This document shows positions 20,821 through 32,468 of a DNA stretch of 64,000 nucleotides, piece by piece; position 1 is the stretch's first letter; every line of letters begins with the position of its first letter. The stretch is from Salvator merianae. Taxonomy: Eukaryota > Chordata > Lepidosauria > Squamata > Teiidae. The notes below the pieces were generated by a model. The model searched no databases and had not been told where the DNA came from. It saw only the letters and a program-made list of their open reading frames with translations. The DNA is taken from positions 44,563,469 to 44,627,468 of the forward strand of contig QVOM02000073.1 in assembly GCA_003586115.2 (NCBI GenBank). The letters run 5' to 3'. Position numbers and translations under genes: made by a program.

Positions 20821-21727
20821 ACAAGTCCCACTAGGTTTTGACAAGTGGTCGTTGTGCTGATTTGAAGTGAAATCACCAAAAGGGAAGTTCTGTGGAGCTC
20901 CTGCACAAAGTCAAGGATGAGTATGTGAGGACAGGAGATAATTGAAGTGGATAGGAGATATCCTGTCTCCATATCTTATTCCATCACAGTGACAACCAGT
21001 CTGTGATGAGATCACAGAAAATACCTATTGAGTATTTATTTTTATTCCTGGTTAATAATATGTAGACTGAACACAGTCTTAAAGTATTCTATGTCTCAAC
21101 CCACACATTTCTCCAATCACAGTCAGGTTGCAACTGTAGTAGACTGAGTTACTTCAAGCTCAAGATTGCATAGCAGAAATTGTCAAGGTTCAAAAGTAAT
21201 TTTATGAACTGTTAAACCAATTATAGTTTTACTTGGGGAGCATAATATAAAACCCTCCTCAGAGAGAAAAGGAAACATGATGGCTTTCATGATAACTGTT
21301 ATGGAAATTCCTCTGATCCTAACACAGTATTACATGCATGTCAGAAAACCTCAAAGTTTGTGCAGGTCTCAGAAATTAACATATAAACAACACACTATTG
21401 GTTAAAGTGGCCCAAGGAAGGGTGGGATAGGAAGAAAGACATATATCTATTGCCAAAGAGCAGAATTTATTAATGGAAAATTATCAATGCACACACAAGA
21501 GCAGAACACAAAGGGGTGCACTGCAGTAGACGGAGAAAAAAGCACATGACACAGCTTGGAAAAACTTGGCCAACTTCAGGTACAAAGACTTTATACTTGC
21601 TTCAAAGTAACCAGAAGAGGCTCACAAATGAAAACTGTGTTTTTTTAAATTTTGCAAAAATGCTGCAGAAGGGTGAGATGCAGAGGAAATTTCTTAGAAG
21701 GGAGCAAGTGCTAGAGCTTGTACTGTA
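20821..21727. other. No gene recognised
   Basis: AT-rich sequence downstream of SPRY4. The stretch 20980-21480 shows no repeat family that I can name. Confidence 0.35.
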
Positions 21728-22187
21728 TTCTGCACTTGCTGGGGTTCCGCACCAGCAAGTATGCTGAGGTCTCCCTTCTGCATACTAGTGCCAAATATGT
21801 GAGGCACCGCCTACTTCTAGTGATCCACATCAGGTGGTCAGCTAGCATACTAGCAGGGCATCATCTGGATCATGGAAGTTTGCAGAAGGTGCATGCTTCC
21901 ATGTTTCCGTTTATAGGTGGGACCCATTTGGAGTTGCATCTTATTGCACGGTCGAATTGGCTTCCCCCAGGGCTCTGAGGCAAGGAACTTTTGTTCCTGG
22001 CTGTCAGAGCTCACAGAGGCTGGCTCTGAAGCTCGTGTGAGCTTTAGGGCTGCTGCGGGGGCTGAGCTGGAACAGCCATTGCCGTGCAGATGGCGTTCCA
22101 GCCCAGAACAATCCGTCCAAACTTGGGACGGATTGCTGGTTCCAGTCCTACTGGAACCAGACTTGGAAAGTATGTGCAGAAAGGCCC
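21728..22187. mobile_element. MITE family H, copy 3
   Basis: The left end TGCACTTGCTGGGG and right end AAGTATGTGCAGAAAGGCCC are an imperfect inverted pair. The interior shares GTGGGACCCATTTGG, GGCTCTGAGGC, GCTCGTGTGAGCTTTAGGG and GGGGCTGAGCTGG with the other family-H copies. It encodes no transposase. Confidence 0.65.
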
Positions 22188-23382
22188 AAAATTTCCTAGA
22201 AAGGATGGGGCAAGGAGAATGAATGACATGAGTATGTACACAGATAACACTCAAACCTACTGTTCCTAACTCTGTTTGCTCTAGCAAAATATACAAAGAC
22301 ACATCCTGGTGAAATCTTCTGAGAAAAGGATAGAAAAAGATTTATACTTTTCCTGGTGACTCCTGTTGCTCTCAGTGAGGCCAGGAATTCTTATCTTCTT
22401 GTTAGGGTGCTTGGAAGAAGAATGAGGATGCAGAAGGGAAAAGGAAGCAAGACTGATGCCTGGGTTCCAGGGGGAAATAGCATAGCACAGGTCTGGTGTT
22501 TGGATAGCAACCCCTGTAGCTGTACACAGGTTGCTTTCCGAAGGAGCTGTCCTTGCATTTCCAAGCAGTAAATGAAAGGGAGTAAAAAGCTACTTATTAC
22601 AAGTCAGTGATCATGAACACCTTGAGTATCGCTGTTGTATCAGGGCATACAGGGTTTCTCTGCTAGTTTCATACTCACTACCAAACAAATGGCACGCCTC
22701 ATGCTCCCCAATCCTGCAAGGAGGAGGGCTTCCCACCCACCGCCCAGGATCAGATGTAAAATGACATCCAGTCCTGCAGGAACAGGACTGGATGTCATCT
22801 GTTGAATGGTGACAAAGAAAGCTCTCCCGTCACTTGATGCCTGGGGAGAAGATTTTCCCCACCCTCTGTATCCGAGCAGAGGTTCCTGCTTCAAAACAGA
22901 AGGTGGGATGTTTCAAAGATAGGGACCTCTGCTTCAAGCAGCAACGGCACTTGGAGCAGCATAAGGGAGGAACAACAGCACATCATGCAGATGCATCCTG
23001 CCCTTTTCCCTGCTTTAAGTGCGTAATGAAGACGTCAAGCAGACATCCAGTGCTCATTCAATGCACCATAACAGCACCATGCGGATTCAGCCTGAGGCAT
23101 GGAAGAAGATTCACTGGGTACCAACTTCTGCATGCACTGTCCACAAGGACCAGATTTCAATGTGGTATGCAGCCCTTTGGGGCCTTCGTCAGCAGCATCT
23201 ACACAAACACTGACCATTTCTTGTTGCCACTAGTTTATTATCTGTTTATTTCATTTGTATCCCACCCTATACCTCATGATCTCAGGGCGAGTTGTAACTG
23301 CAGGAGCTGTGAAAGAGATGACTTGTGGTTCACCCAACCAACTTAGGGGCTCCACTCTGGATATTCTCTCAGGGTTTATTCT
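22188..23382. other. Non-coding; perfect 16-bp hairpin at 22761-22798 and a LINE-like tail
   Basis: ATGACATCCAGTCCTG (22761-22776) and CAGGACTGGATGTCAT (22783-22798) are exact complements around a 6-base loop, probably the centre of a palindromic element (about 22640-22900). At 23228-23300, TTTGTATCCCACCC...CTCAGGGCGAG resembles the antisense 3' tail of L2-like LINEs. Confidence 0.6.
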
Positions 23383-23555
23383 TGAGTCATGGCCTACTCC
23401 TGGTTGACAGCATGGGCACCTCCATGGGCACCTTTATGCAGTTTTCTTGGCAGAGATGCAAAAGTAGTTTGCCATGACCTGCTTCCAGAGAGAGGCTGGG
23501 AATCAAACCGGCAACCCTCTGCTTTCCAGGCAGTTTGCTCTACCAATGAGCCTTC
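23383..23555 (-). mobile_element. tRNA-derived SINE, antisense copy 2
   Basis: This is the reverse complement of the 33788-33971 SINE. The A-box region appears as GCTCTACCAATGAGCC (end about 23552), the B-box region as GGGAATCAAACCGGCAACCC, then AGTAGTTTGCCATGACC and TTTTCTTGGCAGAG. At 23635-23700 a second antisense tRNA-like head (GGAATTTGAACC...CTCTTAGCCACTGTGC) suggests another SINE type alongside. Confidence 0.8.
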
Positions 23556-23704
23556 CCCTTCCCCTTTCCCAAGGAACCTACAAGGCAGTGAGGCTATTTC
23601 ACCCATAGCTGGGAAGACCCAGTGATCTGCAATAGCAGAGCAGGAATTTGAACCAAGGGACTCACAAGTCTTAGACTGGTGCTCTTAGCCACTGTGCATC
23701 AAAA

Positions 23705-24223
23705 GGCCTTAAGACAATTATGTAAGTGTGCCAGACATAGTATGAAACCTCCCCTTGGAGACTTCATGCAAGCATAGAGTGGATGACTGTCTGAGCATTT
23801 AGACAGTAAGCTAGGGCCACAATGCATACAGACCCTGGGGACTGATGACACTGCCATTTGGCATCAGTCCGCCATGGAGACACAGCCTCTGAGTTTGTCT
23901 ACACACAAAGAGATATGATAATATTTTAACCTTTATCAGTATGGGTGAAAAACTATTTAATTTATGGACAGTGCAGTTCTCTTGTGTCTCATTTGTTTGT
24001 GATCCCTGCAGCTAAAACATACAGAGTGTTACTTGCTAGCCTATACATCTTACTTGAACTTTTGTCCCAAAAGTTTTTGATCATGCCCTCTAAGGTACCT
24101 GAGAAAAGTGATGGTGGTTTCTGTCACAGGAGAGACACAGACAGGAGGTGCAGAAAACCCTCTTTGAAATAATTACTCTGGATCTGGGCATGGAACAACC
24201 AAGACGTTCTGGTAATACACCAA
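23705..24223. other. No gene recognised
   Basis: Non-coding stretch between a SINE and a MITE. No motif can be supported. Confidence 0.35.
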
Positions 24224-24650
24224 GGGTCTTTCCACACTTGCTGGTATTCCTTACCAGCAGGCGCACTAAGGGCCTCCCTTCTGCACCCACTGCTGGAATG
24301 CTTCATCTGCATAGATAATCTAGATGTGGGAGCATGATCTGGAATACTGGCAGTCCTCAACATCAAGCACCACCAGCATACCAGCTCAGCCTAGTCCAGA
24401 AGGCTCATCTTGTTCCAGTCTATTGAGGGACCAAAGTGTGCCACTGAAATAGGTTCCCCTGGGATTCCGAGGCTAGTTCTTCATACCTAGCCTTTCAGGT
24501 CCCTTAGAAGCCACTTCCCAAATTCATGCAAGCTTCAGAGCTGGTGTGAGGGCCGGCCTGGACCAGCATCTTGCTGTGGTCTGAACCAGCAGGCCACAGT
24601 GGTCCAGACCCACCAGTTCAGATCAAGGCAAGGCAATGCAGAAAGGGCCC
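24224..24650. mobile_element. MITE family H, copy 4, both ends present
   Basis: GGGTCTTTCCACACTTG at the left faces CAATGCAGAAAGGGCCC at the right (rc GGGCCCTTTCTGCATTG; 12 of 17 match). Inside are GCTGGTATTCCTTACCAGC, a short hairpin, and the family-H blocks shared with the 6.7, 16.2 and 21.7 kb copies. This copy best defines the family limits. Confidence 0.7.
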
Positions 24651-24875
24651 ATTTTCCATCCTTCACAAAATATACACATTGAGAGCAATAAGAAGTCAAT
24701 GGAAGCTTGATGAGCCAATGGACCATAGGTTATGAGAAGACTATGGAATTCATACCTTGCTTCCACTAGGCCTGTATCTGGCCACTGTGGCTATAGTATT
24801 AGATCAGCCTCTGGGCTAATCCAACAAGGCTTGCCTTATGCTCCTAAACTGCTTCATAGCCTACACTTAGGTCAT

Positions 24876-25170
24876 GTATCCACTTAACATTTCTGGGCAC
24901 CTCCAAGGATGGAAGAAAGGCACTTACTGCTGCCCTGCCTCCATTTCTGGGGACAGCAGGACCCACGATGTGATCATGCAAGCCGTTTTCCAGCATGATC
25001 GCTCAAAGAGGCATCTCTGTTGCAGGGTGGTTCTTTCCTTCCCTGCACGGAGGCACCGCAGAAAATTGTGCCTCCTCACGCCAAAATGGAAGACGACACT
25101 GTGGAACAGGGTGACAGTCCCCATCCTACCCAAATGAAGCCACCTCCTCCAGATGTGGAGATGTAGCCTC
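24876..25170. mobile_element. MITE family C, degraded copy
   Basis: TGTATCCACTTAACATTTCTGG at the left, in shortened form, and CCAGATGTGGAGATGTAGCCTC at the right resemble the CATCTCCACTTACC / AAGTGGAGACACAGCC ends of the copies at 28801 and 35165. GCTGCCCTGCCTCCATTTC is shared with 28860-28880. Confidence 0.5.
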
Positions 25171-25489
25171 AGTTTACAACAGGTAAAGCATATGGCTTTC
25201 ACATGCTTCTCCTAAATACGTAATAGTCACACTATTATTTAACTAGCTAGCTAGCTAATTAAAACATCTAATCTAAACCACTTTTTCATATCAAAATCTC
25301 AAAACAGTTTACAATAAAATTTTAAATCAAGGTTAAATAGTGTTTAAAATGGCAGAATAGAAAAACAGTATAAGAACTGAGTGTGGGTTATGAAACCAGC
25401 ATTCACTCATGCTGCAAATGCCTGAGTAAATAAGTAAGTGCCTAAACAACAGTATAGTATGCACCACTGAACATCTGCAGGGACAGCAC

Positions 25490-25864
25490 TCCAGTGTGTG
25501 GGGGTCATTTTGTACGGTCCCCGCAGTGTGGTGGCTATCCACACTGTGAGGGCTGGAACAGCCTGGAACCAGACTTCCAACATGACAGCAGCTGTGGTAT
25601 CATTCAGTTGTTGCCATGGTGACTGGGGACATGGCATGAGACTGCACAGCTGCAGCCACACCATGCCACAGCCTGCAGCATTTGCACCCAAAATTAGTGT
25701 GAACACTGGTTACTGGGAGCAAACTAGACCAATTTTGTTGTCCACAGCTAGTAGCAATCAGGAGTGTCTGCAGACGCTCCTAATTGTAGGGCCTCAGCAA
25801 AATGCAGATGCATTGTGCTAGTGAGCATCCAGATGCTCACTAGCTCTAAAATACAAACAGGCCC
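25490..25864. mobile_element. Family A-like element next to an L2 fragment
   Basis: The right end ACAAACAGGCCC matches the family-A terminus. The interior shares GTTGCCATGGTGACTGG, GCATTTGCACCC, AGTAGCAATCAGGAG and GATGCTCACTAG with the copies at 13.8, 31.4 and 33.3 kb. The left end is eroded. It abuts L2 sequence starting at about 25866. Confidence 0.6.
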
Positions 25865-25865
25865 A

Positions 25866-26705
25866 GGGTGTCACCACAAAGAAGGCCCTGTTCCAGTACA
25901 CTGCAGGAAGACATTCTTCCCAATTATTGTAACAATCATATTGAACCTCACTGAATAGCACCTCACTGAACAGCATGGCCACCACATTCGGCACCAGTTG
26001 CAGCTTGTAGATCAGGTACAAGGGTAGCCTCACACAGATCATATTACAATAATCCAAACATGAAGTTACTAGGATATGGACCACGGTAGCCAGACTCTCC
26101 CTTTCTAGGTTAGTACACAACCGGCAAGGGCACAGCTGGTAACAGGCACTTCTGTTCACTTACTTGAGTCTCCAGTGGCAGTGATGACACCAGAAGTAAC
26201 CTGAGGCTACATGCCTGCTCCTTCTGTGGGAGCATATTCTCATCCAGAACAGGTCTCTGTCTTAGTTTATTGGCCCTTATCCAATCCATCGCTGCATCCA
26301 GGTTCCAGTTCAGGACATTCACAGCCTCTCTTGATTCAGATGTTAAGGAGAAATAGAGCTGAGTGTCATCAGCATATGGATGACATCTTGCCCAAAACTC
26401 CTTATGACCAATCCCAGTAGATTTATAAAGACATTAAATATCATTGGTGACCAAATAACACTCTGTGGCACTCCACAGCCTAACTGCCAATACTACTTTC
26501 TGAAATTGTGCCCAGAGATAGGAGCTGAACCACTGTAATATAGTTCCATCCAATCCCAGTCTGCAAAGGTGATCCAAAAGAATACTGTGATCAATGGTAT
26601 CAAAAGCCACTGAGATACCAAGCACAATCAGCAGAATTGCTCTTCCTCTGTTCTCCCCTGCGAAAGGCCAGCCATCAGGGCAACCAATGCTGATTTGTTC
26701 CATAG
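25866..26705 (-). mobile_element. L2-like LINE fragment, reverse transcriptase, decayed
   Basis: Minus-strand translations give RT segments in the right order although broken by stops and frameshifts: FDTIDHSILLDHLCRLGLDG (about 26640-26580), TILQWFSSYL, then LDAAMDWIRANKLR (about 26300-26255), and VTSCLDYCNM with LVPNVVA (about 26070-25975). These are the palm, thumb and C-terminal motifs of L2-clade RTs. The element is inactive. Confidence 0.8.
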
Positions 26706-28800
26706 TCAGGCCTGAAACCAGACAGAAATGGGTCAGGGTAACTGGTTTCCACTAAAACCAGCTGTGGATACACAGCCACTGCCCTCTCCATAGAAGGATC
26801 TGTGGGTATGAAATGAAGGAACACTGCTGAGCCCGGTCTCTCAGTGATGCAACTAAACTGACGAGTCTTTTCTCCTGGGGATCAGCAGCTGTTTGTGAAT
26901 TGCTCCCTCAGAGACTGACCCTCCAACTGATTGTATCTGGACCTTAAACTGGCTTTTAAAATTACCTGCAACAGTGTTGGGCAAAACATTTCAGTGGCAG
27001 GAATTTCACCTCTTTTTTATCTAAGTCACTTGGACTTCTGGAAGAAAGGTGAGTCATAAATATAATCATCTCCATCAATCATCAGCGTCAGATTTGTCCA
27101 GATTTTTCCTGATTGGATTGTGTTGTTGAAACAGATGGTGAAAACAGATGGAAGAACACAGAACATTTCTATGCCTTCAGCACTAGCCTTGCCGTTCAAG
27201 CGTAACAGAGATTTGGATAAAGTGGTCAAAATGATAGTAGACTGCCTCCACTTTAGGATTGCAACCTGAGGGCGTGTTTCAACACGACATTTAATCAGTT
27301 TACAGGCCATCTTCAGTTCCTGCTGGCCTGTAAGACAACTTTTTATGAGGCATTCTTGTTTTTGTTTTTCCATTATGGTGGTGGTGGTGAATCCAGATGC
27401 CTGCTTGTTCTTCCAGGTACCCAAGTCTAGAGAAAGCAAAACTGAATATCCAAATAACAAAAAAGAAGTGTAGAGGAATTGCATTTTTGTAAGCAAGAGA
27501 GTGTAGTAAATGCAAACATTTCATCTTCCCCAGATTTGAACTCCTGTCTACTTCTGCAACTTGCCATGCCACTGATAGCCCAGAGCCAAATTTTAACCAC
27601 ATTGGCAAGCAGCCCCCGGCCAGACAAGTTACAGCAACTGCCCAACTCCTCGAGCTGAAAGCAGCGTTGAACTTAGATTTCCCTCTGTGTTCTGTACATT
27701 CTGTACTAGGCACACACATCACCTGTCTTGAACAAGAAATTCTGACAATCTAGAGTGTGTTGAAATTAAACTGCTTGTTGGGGGTGGGTGGGGAGATCCT
27801 GAAGTTCTAGCATAATAGGGAAAAAGGGAGGAAAGATGTAGCAGGACACCCGCATTTTAAGCACTGAAGTAGAAGATGGGGCATATTTTGAGAGATGGCT
27901 TTCTTCACGGTTTCAGCCTCCTTTTACACCGTTTCCTTCCTAGAACGGCAAGCTGTGCCTTTACACCAAAATCGTTTGGAATAAACTTGAAATGTACAGT
28001 CATGACAAATGGGATTAATATAAGCCAAGAGCTTTTTGACAGGGGGGTGGAGGAGGTGGGGGGGTAGGGGTAGAAGAAACCCCCAGGCCATCTTCCCCCT
28101 TCTTCCCACTTTCTTCCTTCCCCCGCCCCCGGCAATTTAAAAGTTTTTTTCTTCTTCTCCAAGCCGAATAAGACAATATCTGCGTAGCCCAAGGCAGGTG
28201 CAATTTTCATAATTTATGGGTCTTGGAGACAGGAAGAGAGGGCCGACTTTTATTGTGCTTTGCTTGCTAAATGGCATTCCAATTGTCTAAATATCATTCT
28301 TTCAGGCTCTGCTATCTGGCAGGCGTACAAGGCCCTCACAGAACCCACCTGTGCCTGCTGCCCTCAGGCCAGGAATAATTATGAATACATCTGTATGTGT
28401 TAAGCAGGAGATGACTGAAAAATTCTCTTCATTTCCCCATGTCATTAGAAGAAACTTCCTGTATTGACACCTTAGCACTCAACAACTACAGGCTTGAAAT
28501 AAACCTTATTTGGAGTCTTCCGTTTTTAAACAAACATCTGCCTTCTCATCAGCAGCTTCCTTCCCCAAAACGCTCACTTGGATAAATACAAATCCGCTTG
28601 TAGCCTGTCCTTTGAAAATGAGAGTCTTGAGGTATTTATATATTAATAAGGGTGTAAGTCAATCCCATTACACATCATAAGAGGCGGCACTTGAGACAGT
28701 CCAAACATTGAGAAAGGACTCGAGTACCTGTTGTGAAACTTTCACGCAAAATGGGTACAATTGTGAAACGCATGCAAACTATGACTAGCAGGTTCAAACT
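26706..28800. other. Non-coding; L2-flank remnants to about 27000, then no recognisable repeat
   Basis: The first 300 bp read like the antisense continuation of the L2 copy. The interval 27030-27780 has long minus-strand ORFs with no recognisable protein. About 28200-28520 is unusually free of repeats and holds TCATAATTTATGG, CTAAATGGCATTCCAATTG and AGGAATAATTATGAATAC, an AT/homeobox-like texture seen in conserved non-coding elements. That is an inference only. Confidence 0.4.
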
Positions 28801-29038
28801 GTGACCACATCTCCACTTACCCATTGGGGTTCCTCCATGAGTCCAAGATGGTGCCCACTGCTGCCCTGTCTCCATTTTCAGAAGCAGAAGGGGCCTTGGG
28901 GTGACCACACCAGCCCCTTTTCTGGTGCACTGGTTGGGAGAGGTGCATCTTTTTCAGGGCAGATTCTCCCACCCTGTGCAGACAAGGCACCTCTCATGCA
29001 AGAGCTGCCTCTACCTGGAAGTGGAGACACAGCCCACG
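28801..29038. mobile_element. MITE family C, copy 1
   Basis: The left end GTGACCACATCTCCACTTACC faces the right end GGAAGTGGAGACACAGCCCAC, an imperfect inverted repeat. Interior GCTGCCCTGTCTCCATTTTC and AAGCAGAAGGGGCC follow the family layout. No ORF of transposase type is present. Confidence 0.65.
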
Positions 29039-29426
29039 TGTGTTTTAATTCATTTATTTAATTATATTTCTACCTCCCTTTCCTCTATCTTGGAATCCAA
29101 AATGATCCACATGTGGTTTCAAGGCGGCCAATCACTCATGCAATTTCTGAACAGGTGCAGGCCAACTGAGGCCCCATCCACAAGTAGCTTGAAAGTTGTT
29201 TAGAGCTGGTAGTATCTGCACAGTAGTGCCACTAATTCACATTAAAGGCCAGAATGTGTACTTCCAGACTGCGTTCTCTGCCCTTTAATGTGGAATTAGA
29301 GGTGGAACTGGAACACTAGTGCCTTCATGCCACCACAAGTAAGCTGCTTTTTAGCTGCTTTTTTAATGTGTGTGAATTCAGCCTTACACTCCAATAACTA
29401 AAGGAGTTCAGCCATAAAATCATAAA
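29039..29426. other. No gene; LINE-tail-like text and a possible fold-back
   Basis: 29045-29130 (TTCATTTATTTAATTATA, CTACCTCCCTTTCCTC) resembles an antisense LINE/SINE tail. 29170-29390 contains CATTAAAGGCCAGAATG facing CATTCTGGCC-like and CCCTTTAATGTGG text (29280-29293), a possible small inverted repeat. Confidence 0.4.
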
Positions 29427-29731
29427 ACCATCTCCACTTACCATGACAGGTGCCCAGGAACACGCCTTCTGCTGCTGCATCTCCATCTCCATTTCCAGCA
29501 GCAGTTGGCATCTTGTTATTCCTTTATTGGACATGATTGCCAACAGAGGCACCATTTTCAGAGGATGCCATTTTCCGCCCTCAAGGAAAGCATTTCCATC
29601 CACCACTGAAAATGATGCCTCTACCCTTGAAAAAAGAGATGAGGAGGAAAGTGCCATTTTCAGTGGTGACCATGGCGCCTCCCCCACATTCCCAGTAAGC
29701 AGCTGCCTCCATTTTAAAGTGGAGACCTGAT
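29427..29731. mobile_element. MITE family C, copy 2
   Basis: CCATCTCCACTTACC on the left and TTTAAAGTGGAGACCTG on the right form the ends. The interior repeats TGCCATTTTC-type blocks in both orientations (29560-29575 and 29650-29664). Confidence 0.6.
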
Positions 29732-29744
29732 CAAAGCTGTCAAG

Positions 29745-30265
29745 ATGGAGTTAAGCAATCCCAGCCATCACTGACACCTCCCCTCAAGTGACAACGATGA
29801 ATCCAGAGGTATGCCCAAATCACGCACCTCTTCTGAAATTGGATGCCCTAACTTCCACGATTTGAAACACGTGACACATCCATCTTGTCTGGATTCACTT
29901 TCAACGCATTGTCCACATCCAGGATAATTACTGCCTCCAAGTCAAGCATCTGAACTACCTCCCTAGTTCATCTAGTGATTCAGATGAAATAGAGAGTTGG
30001 GTGTCATCAGCATAATGGTGGAATTTCCTGATGACTGATCCAGGGACTTCATAGAGATGCGGAAGGGCAGGAGGACAAAACTGACCCATGGGAACCTCCG
30101 TACATGAGCTCCCAAGATGTCAAACAGAAGTTCTCCATTGATACAAAAAAATCCTCCATGTTACTCCAACAAGCTACCATGCTTGATGCTATTAAAAGCC
30201 AATGAGAGATGAAGAAGAACCAACCAACAGGGCTGCGTTTTCTCTGTCCCTCTCCCAATAAAGGC
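29745..30265 (-). mobile_element. L2-like LINE fragment, antisense
   Basis: Reads as the reverse complement of an L2 RT region: CATCTTGTCTGGATTCA, the antisense of a DPDK-type motif; GTGTCATCAGCATAATGG, the antisense of the YADD region; and CTATTAAAAGCCAATGAGA. It is the same region as 53930-54240 and 26300-26600, with many lesions. Confidence 0.65.
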
Positions 30266-31375
30266 CATGAATCAGGGTGTCTGAAGGGAACTGCAACCCT
30301 GTTGGTTTTCGTCAATCTCTCAGTAACTTTTGATACCAATAGTATCTTGCTGGAGTTACTTGGAAGACTGGGCACTGGAAGCCCAGTTATGGCACAGAAA
30401 TCACCTTGATTGCCCTGGTTGATGACCTTCTCTGGGAAATAGAAAAGGGGAGTGCAACCTTGTTGATTCTCCTGAATCTCTTGGCAGCATTTAATACCAT
30501 CACCAGTAGCATCCTTCTGAAAAGGCTATGGAGTTTGGAAGTTACAATGATTCCACTCCTCCAATGGTCCTCCAAGACTAATACTAGCAAATGGTTGTGA
30601 AAGAGTCTTGCTCAACATCCTGGGAACTCACTTGTGGAATTTCTCAAGTATCAATCTTATCTTTCATGCTCTTTAATATCTGAATGAAGCTGCTGGGAGA
30701 GGTCATCAGGAGATTTAGGGTGAGGTGTCATCAATATGCAAATGATACCCAGATCTGTTTTTCTGCACCATTTGAATCAGGAGAACTGGAAAGGGATAGC
30801 TGACAGTGCTCTGGTTTGCCAGCTATTACCCTTTCTGGACAGAGACAGTTTAGCCATAGTAATCCATGTCCTGATAACTTCCAGACTGGGTTGCTGACAA
30901 GAACTGCTGGCTGGATACATATCACATTGGTCCTAAAAGAACTGTACTTGCTGCCAGTTTGATAGTGAGCCCAATTCAAGATTTTAACTTTAACTTATAA
31001 AGCTCTAAACAATTTGGGCCGCAAATATTTAAAGCAACGCCCCTTCCCATATGGACCTGCCCATGCCACAAAATCTGTTATTGAGGCCCTATTGGCTGTT
31101 CCACCTCCCACAGAAGTTAAAGGGGTGAGGACTTGCATGAGAGCCTTCTCGATAGTAGCTCCAGACTATGGTAGAGCCTCCCCTCTGAGATGCATCAGGC
31201 ATCCTCAATGTATGCATTCAGACACCTGATAAAGATGCACCTCTCTAGCCTTTGCTGAAGAAACAGCCTCCACATTTCAGGTACTTTTACTGTTGTTTTA
31301 GTCAGTCCATTTTAATTGTTTTCTTTATTAGCTTTATTGTGATTTGCCCTGAGATCCTTGGTTATAGGGTACTAC
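30266..31375 (+). mobile_element. L2-like LINE fragment, sense, with 3' end
   Basis: Plus-strand text gives broken RT motifs: LNLLAAFNTITSSILLKRL (30475-30530), an LMLFNI-MKLLGEVIRRF segment with one stop (about 30664-30720), and RCHQYANDTQICF (about 30725-30765), the YADD motif with Ala-Asn in place of Ala-Asp. From about 31020 it matches the C-terminal text, and TGTGATTTGCCCTGAGATCC (31339-31358) is the L2-type 3' UTR. It is inactive and head to head with the preceding antisense fragment. Confidence 0.75.
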
Positions 31376-31421
31376 TCCTGTCTCTGGAATAGACTTCTGA
31401 AAGTAGCCATGAGGAATTTAT

Positions 31422-31850
31422 GGGCCTGTTTGCACTTTCCACCATACAACAGGATAAACAGGAACATACCTCTCAGTGCAGAGACCATCTGCACTGTGAG
31501 GTTGTAGAACAGACCGGCAGCAGGCTACCACCATTCGCAGTGTGACTGCTGATGTCCTGCTGGCATCCTGCCACATGACAGCAGCTGGGAAGCTTCCGGT
31601 TGCCACCGTGGCAACCGGCAACACTGCATGACAACACAGCCACAGCCACAATCACACCACTTTGCATTCACACCCAGAAGCGGGTGCAAACGCAGTGTAC
31701 CAGGAGCAGTCCAACAGCTCCTGGTACATCTGTGGAGCACGATTTTGTACTCCATGGCAGGCAGCAATCAGGAGTAGCTGTAGTCTGCTCCCCATTGCCA
31801 GGGCTTCCACAAAATGCGGAAGCACTTGACTAGCCAAAAAAGCCCGATTT
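31422..31850. mobile_element. Family A-like element
   Basis: Begins GGGCCTGTTTGCACTTTCC. The interior shares CACTGTGAGG, CAGCAGCTGGGAAG, GGTTGCCACCGTGGCAACC (a perfect short palindrome at 31599-31617), GGTGCAAACGCAG and GGCAGCAATCAGGAGTAG with other family-A copies. The right terminus is lost. Confidence 0.65.
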
Positions 31851-31854
31851 TTGA

Positions 31855-32040
31855 CATCTTGGGAACTTTCATGTGGAGCTCTGCTGGGGCCATTTCAGTC
31901 CCTCTTGCATTTTAACACCTATAAGAACCTTCTGGGGTTGGTTATCAGGAGATCTGAAGTGTGGTGCCACTAGTAGGCTGATGACACCCAGCTCCAATAT
32001 TACATCTGACATAACCTCCACCAACTCAGGCAGGGAAGCT
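31855..32040 (+). mobile_element. L2-like RT scrap, sense
   Basis: GTTATCAGGAGATCTGAAG and GGCTGATGACACCCAGCTCC (ADDTQL) are the LGLVIRRSE...ADDTQL portion of an L2 RT. Confidence 0.65.
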
Positions 32041-32049
32041 ATTGTGCAG

Positions 32050-32460
32050 CAGAGTGAGTGATATAGCATAGCAACTACGTTTTATCACTCTGGTCCTAAA
32101 CCAGAAACAATCCCTTAATTCCAGTACAGAACAAACTGAACATCTGGTGGAGGAGAGAGAGATTCTTTGTAGACTATAGCAACAATCCCACCCTGCCCCA
32201 CAACATGGACTAGCACTGTTCCAAGTATCCTGGAGGGCAAATCTGAGTAGGCTTTGGGCCTCCCAGCTCACTCACCCAGGTCTCTGTGAATCAATAACTA
32301 AGAGTGCCTGCTGTTGCCATATGAAAAGAACATACCTGCTAAACATGTGCTGTATAAAAAGAACATGTTTATCTGCTAAACATGTGAAGTGAGGCCATAT
32401 TATTTTAATAATCTGATTCATAGATTTGTTGAGGTCATAAATAAAATTCATAAGCATTCC
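32050..32460 (-). mobile_element. L2-like endonuclease-region fragment, antisense
   Basis: AATCCCACCCTGCCCCACAAC, GTACTGAACT-like and CCTGGAGGGCAAATCTGAG, then CACCCAGGTCTCTGTGA, parallel 50605-50720 (CCACCCTGCCCCACTAG, CTCTGGAGGGCAGAGCTGAG, CCCAGGTCTCTATGA). Both are the same antisense segment of one LINE family. Confidence 0.55.
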
Positions 32461-32468
32461 CATAGAAG

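Noticed and set aside
27026..27722. Overlapping minus-strand ORFs of 156 and 140 codons
   Set aside because: Different frames over the same DNA with no recognisable protein family; no exon signals seen.
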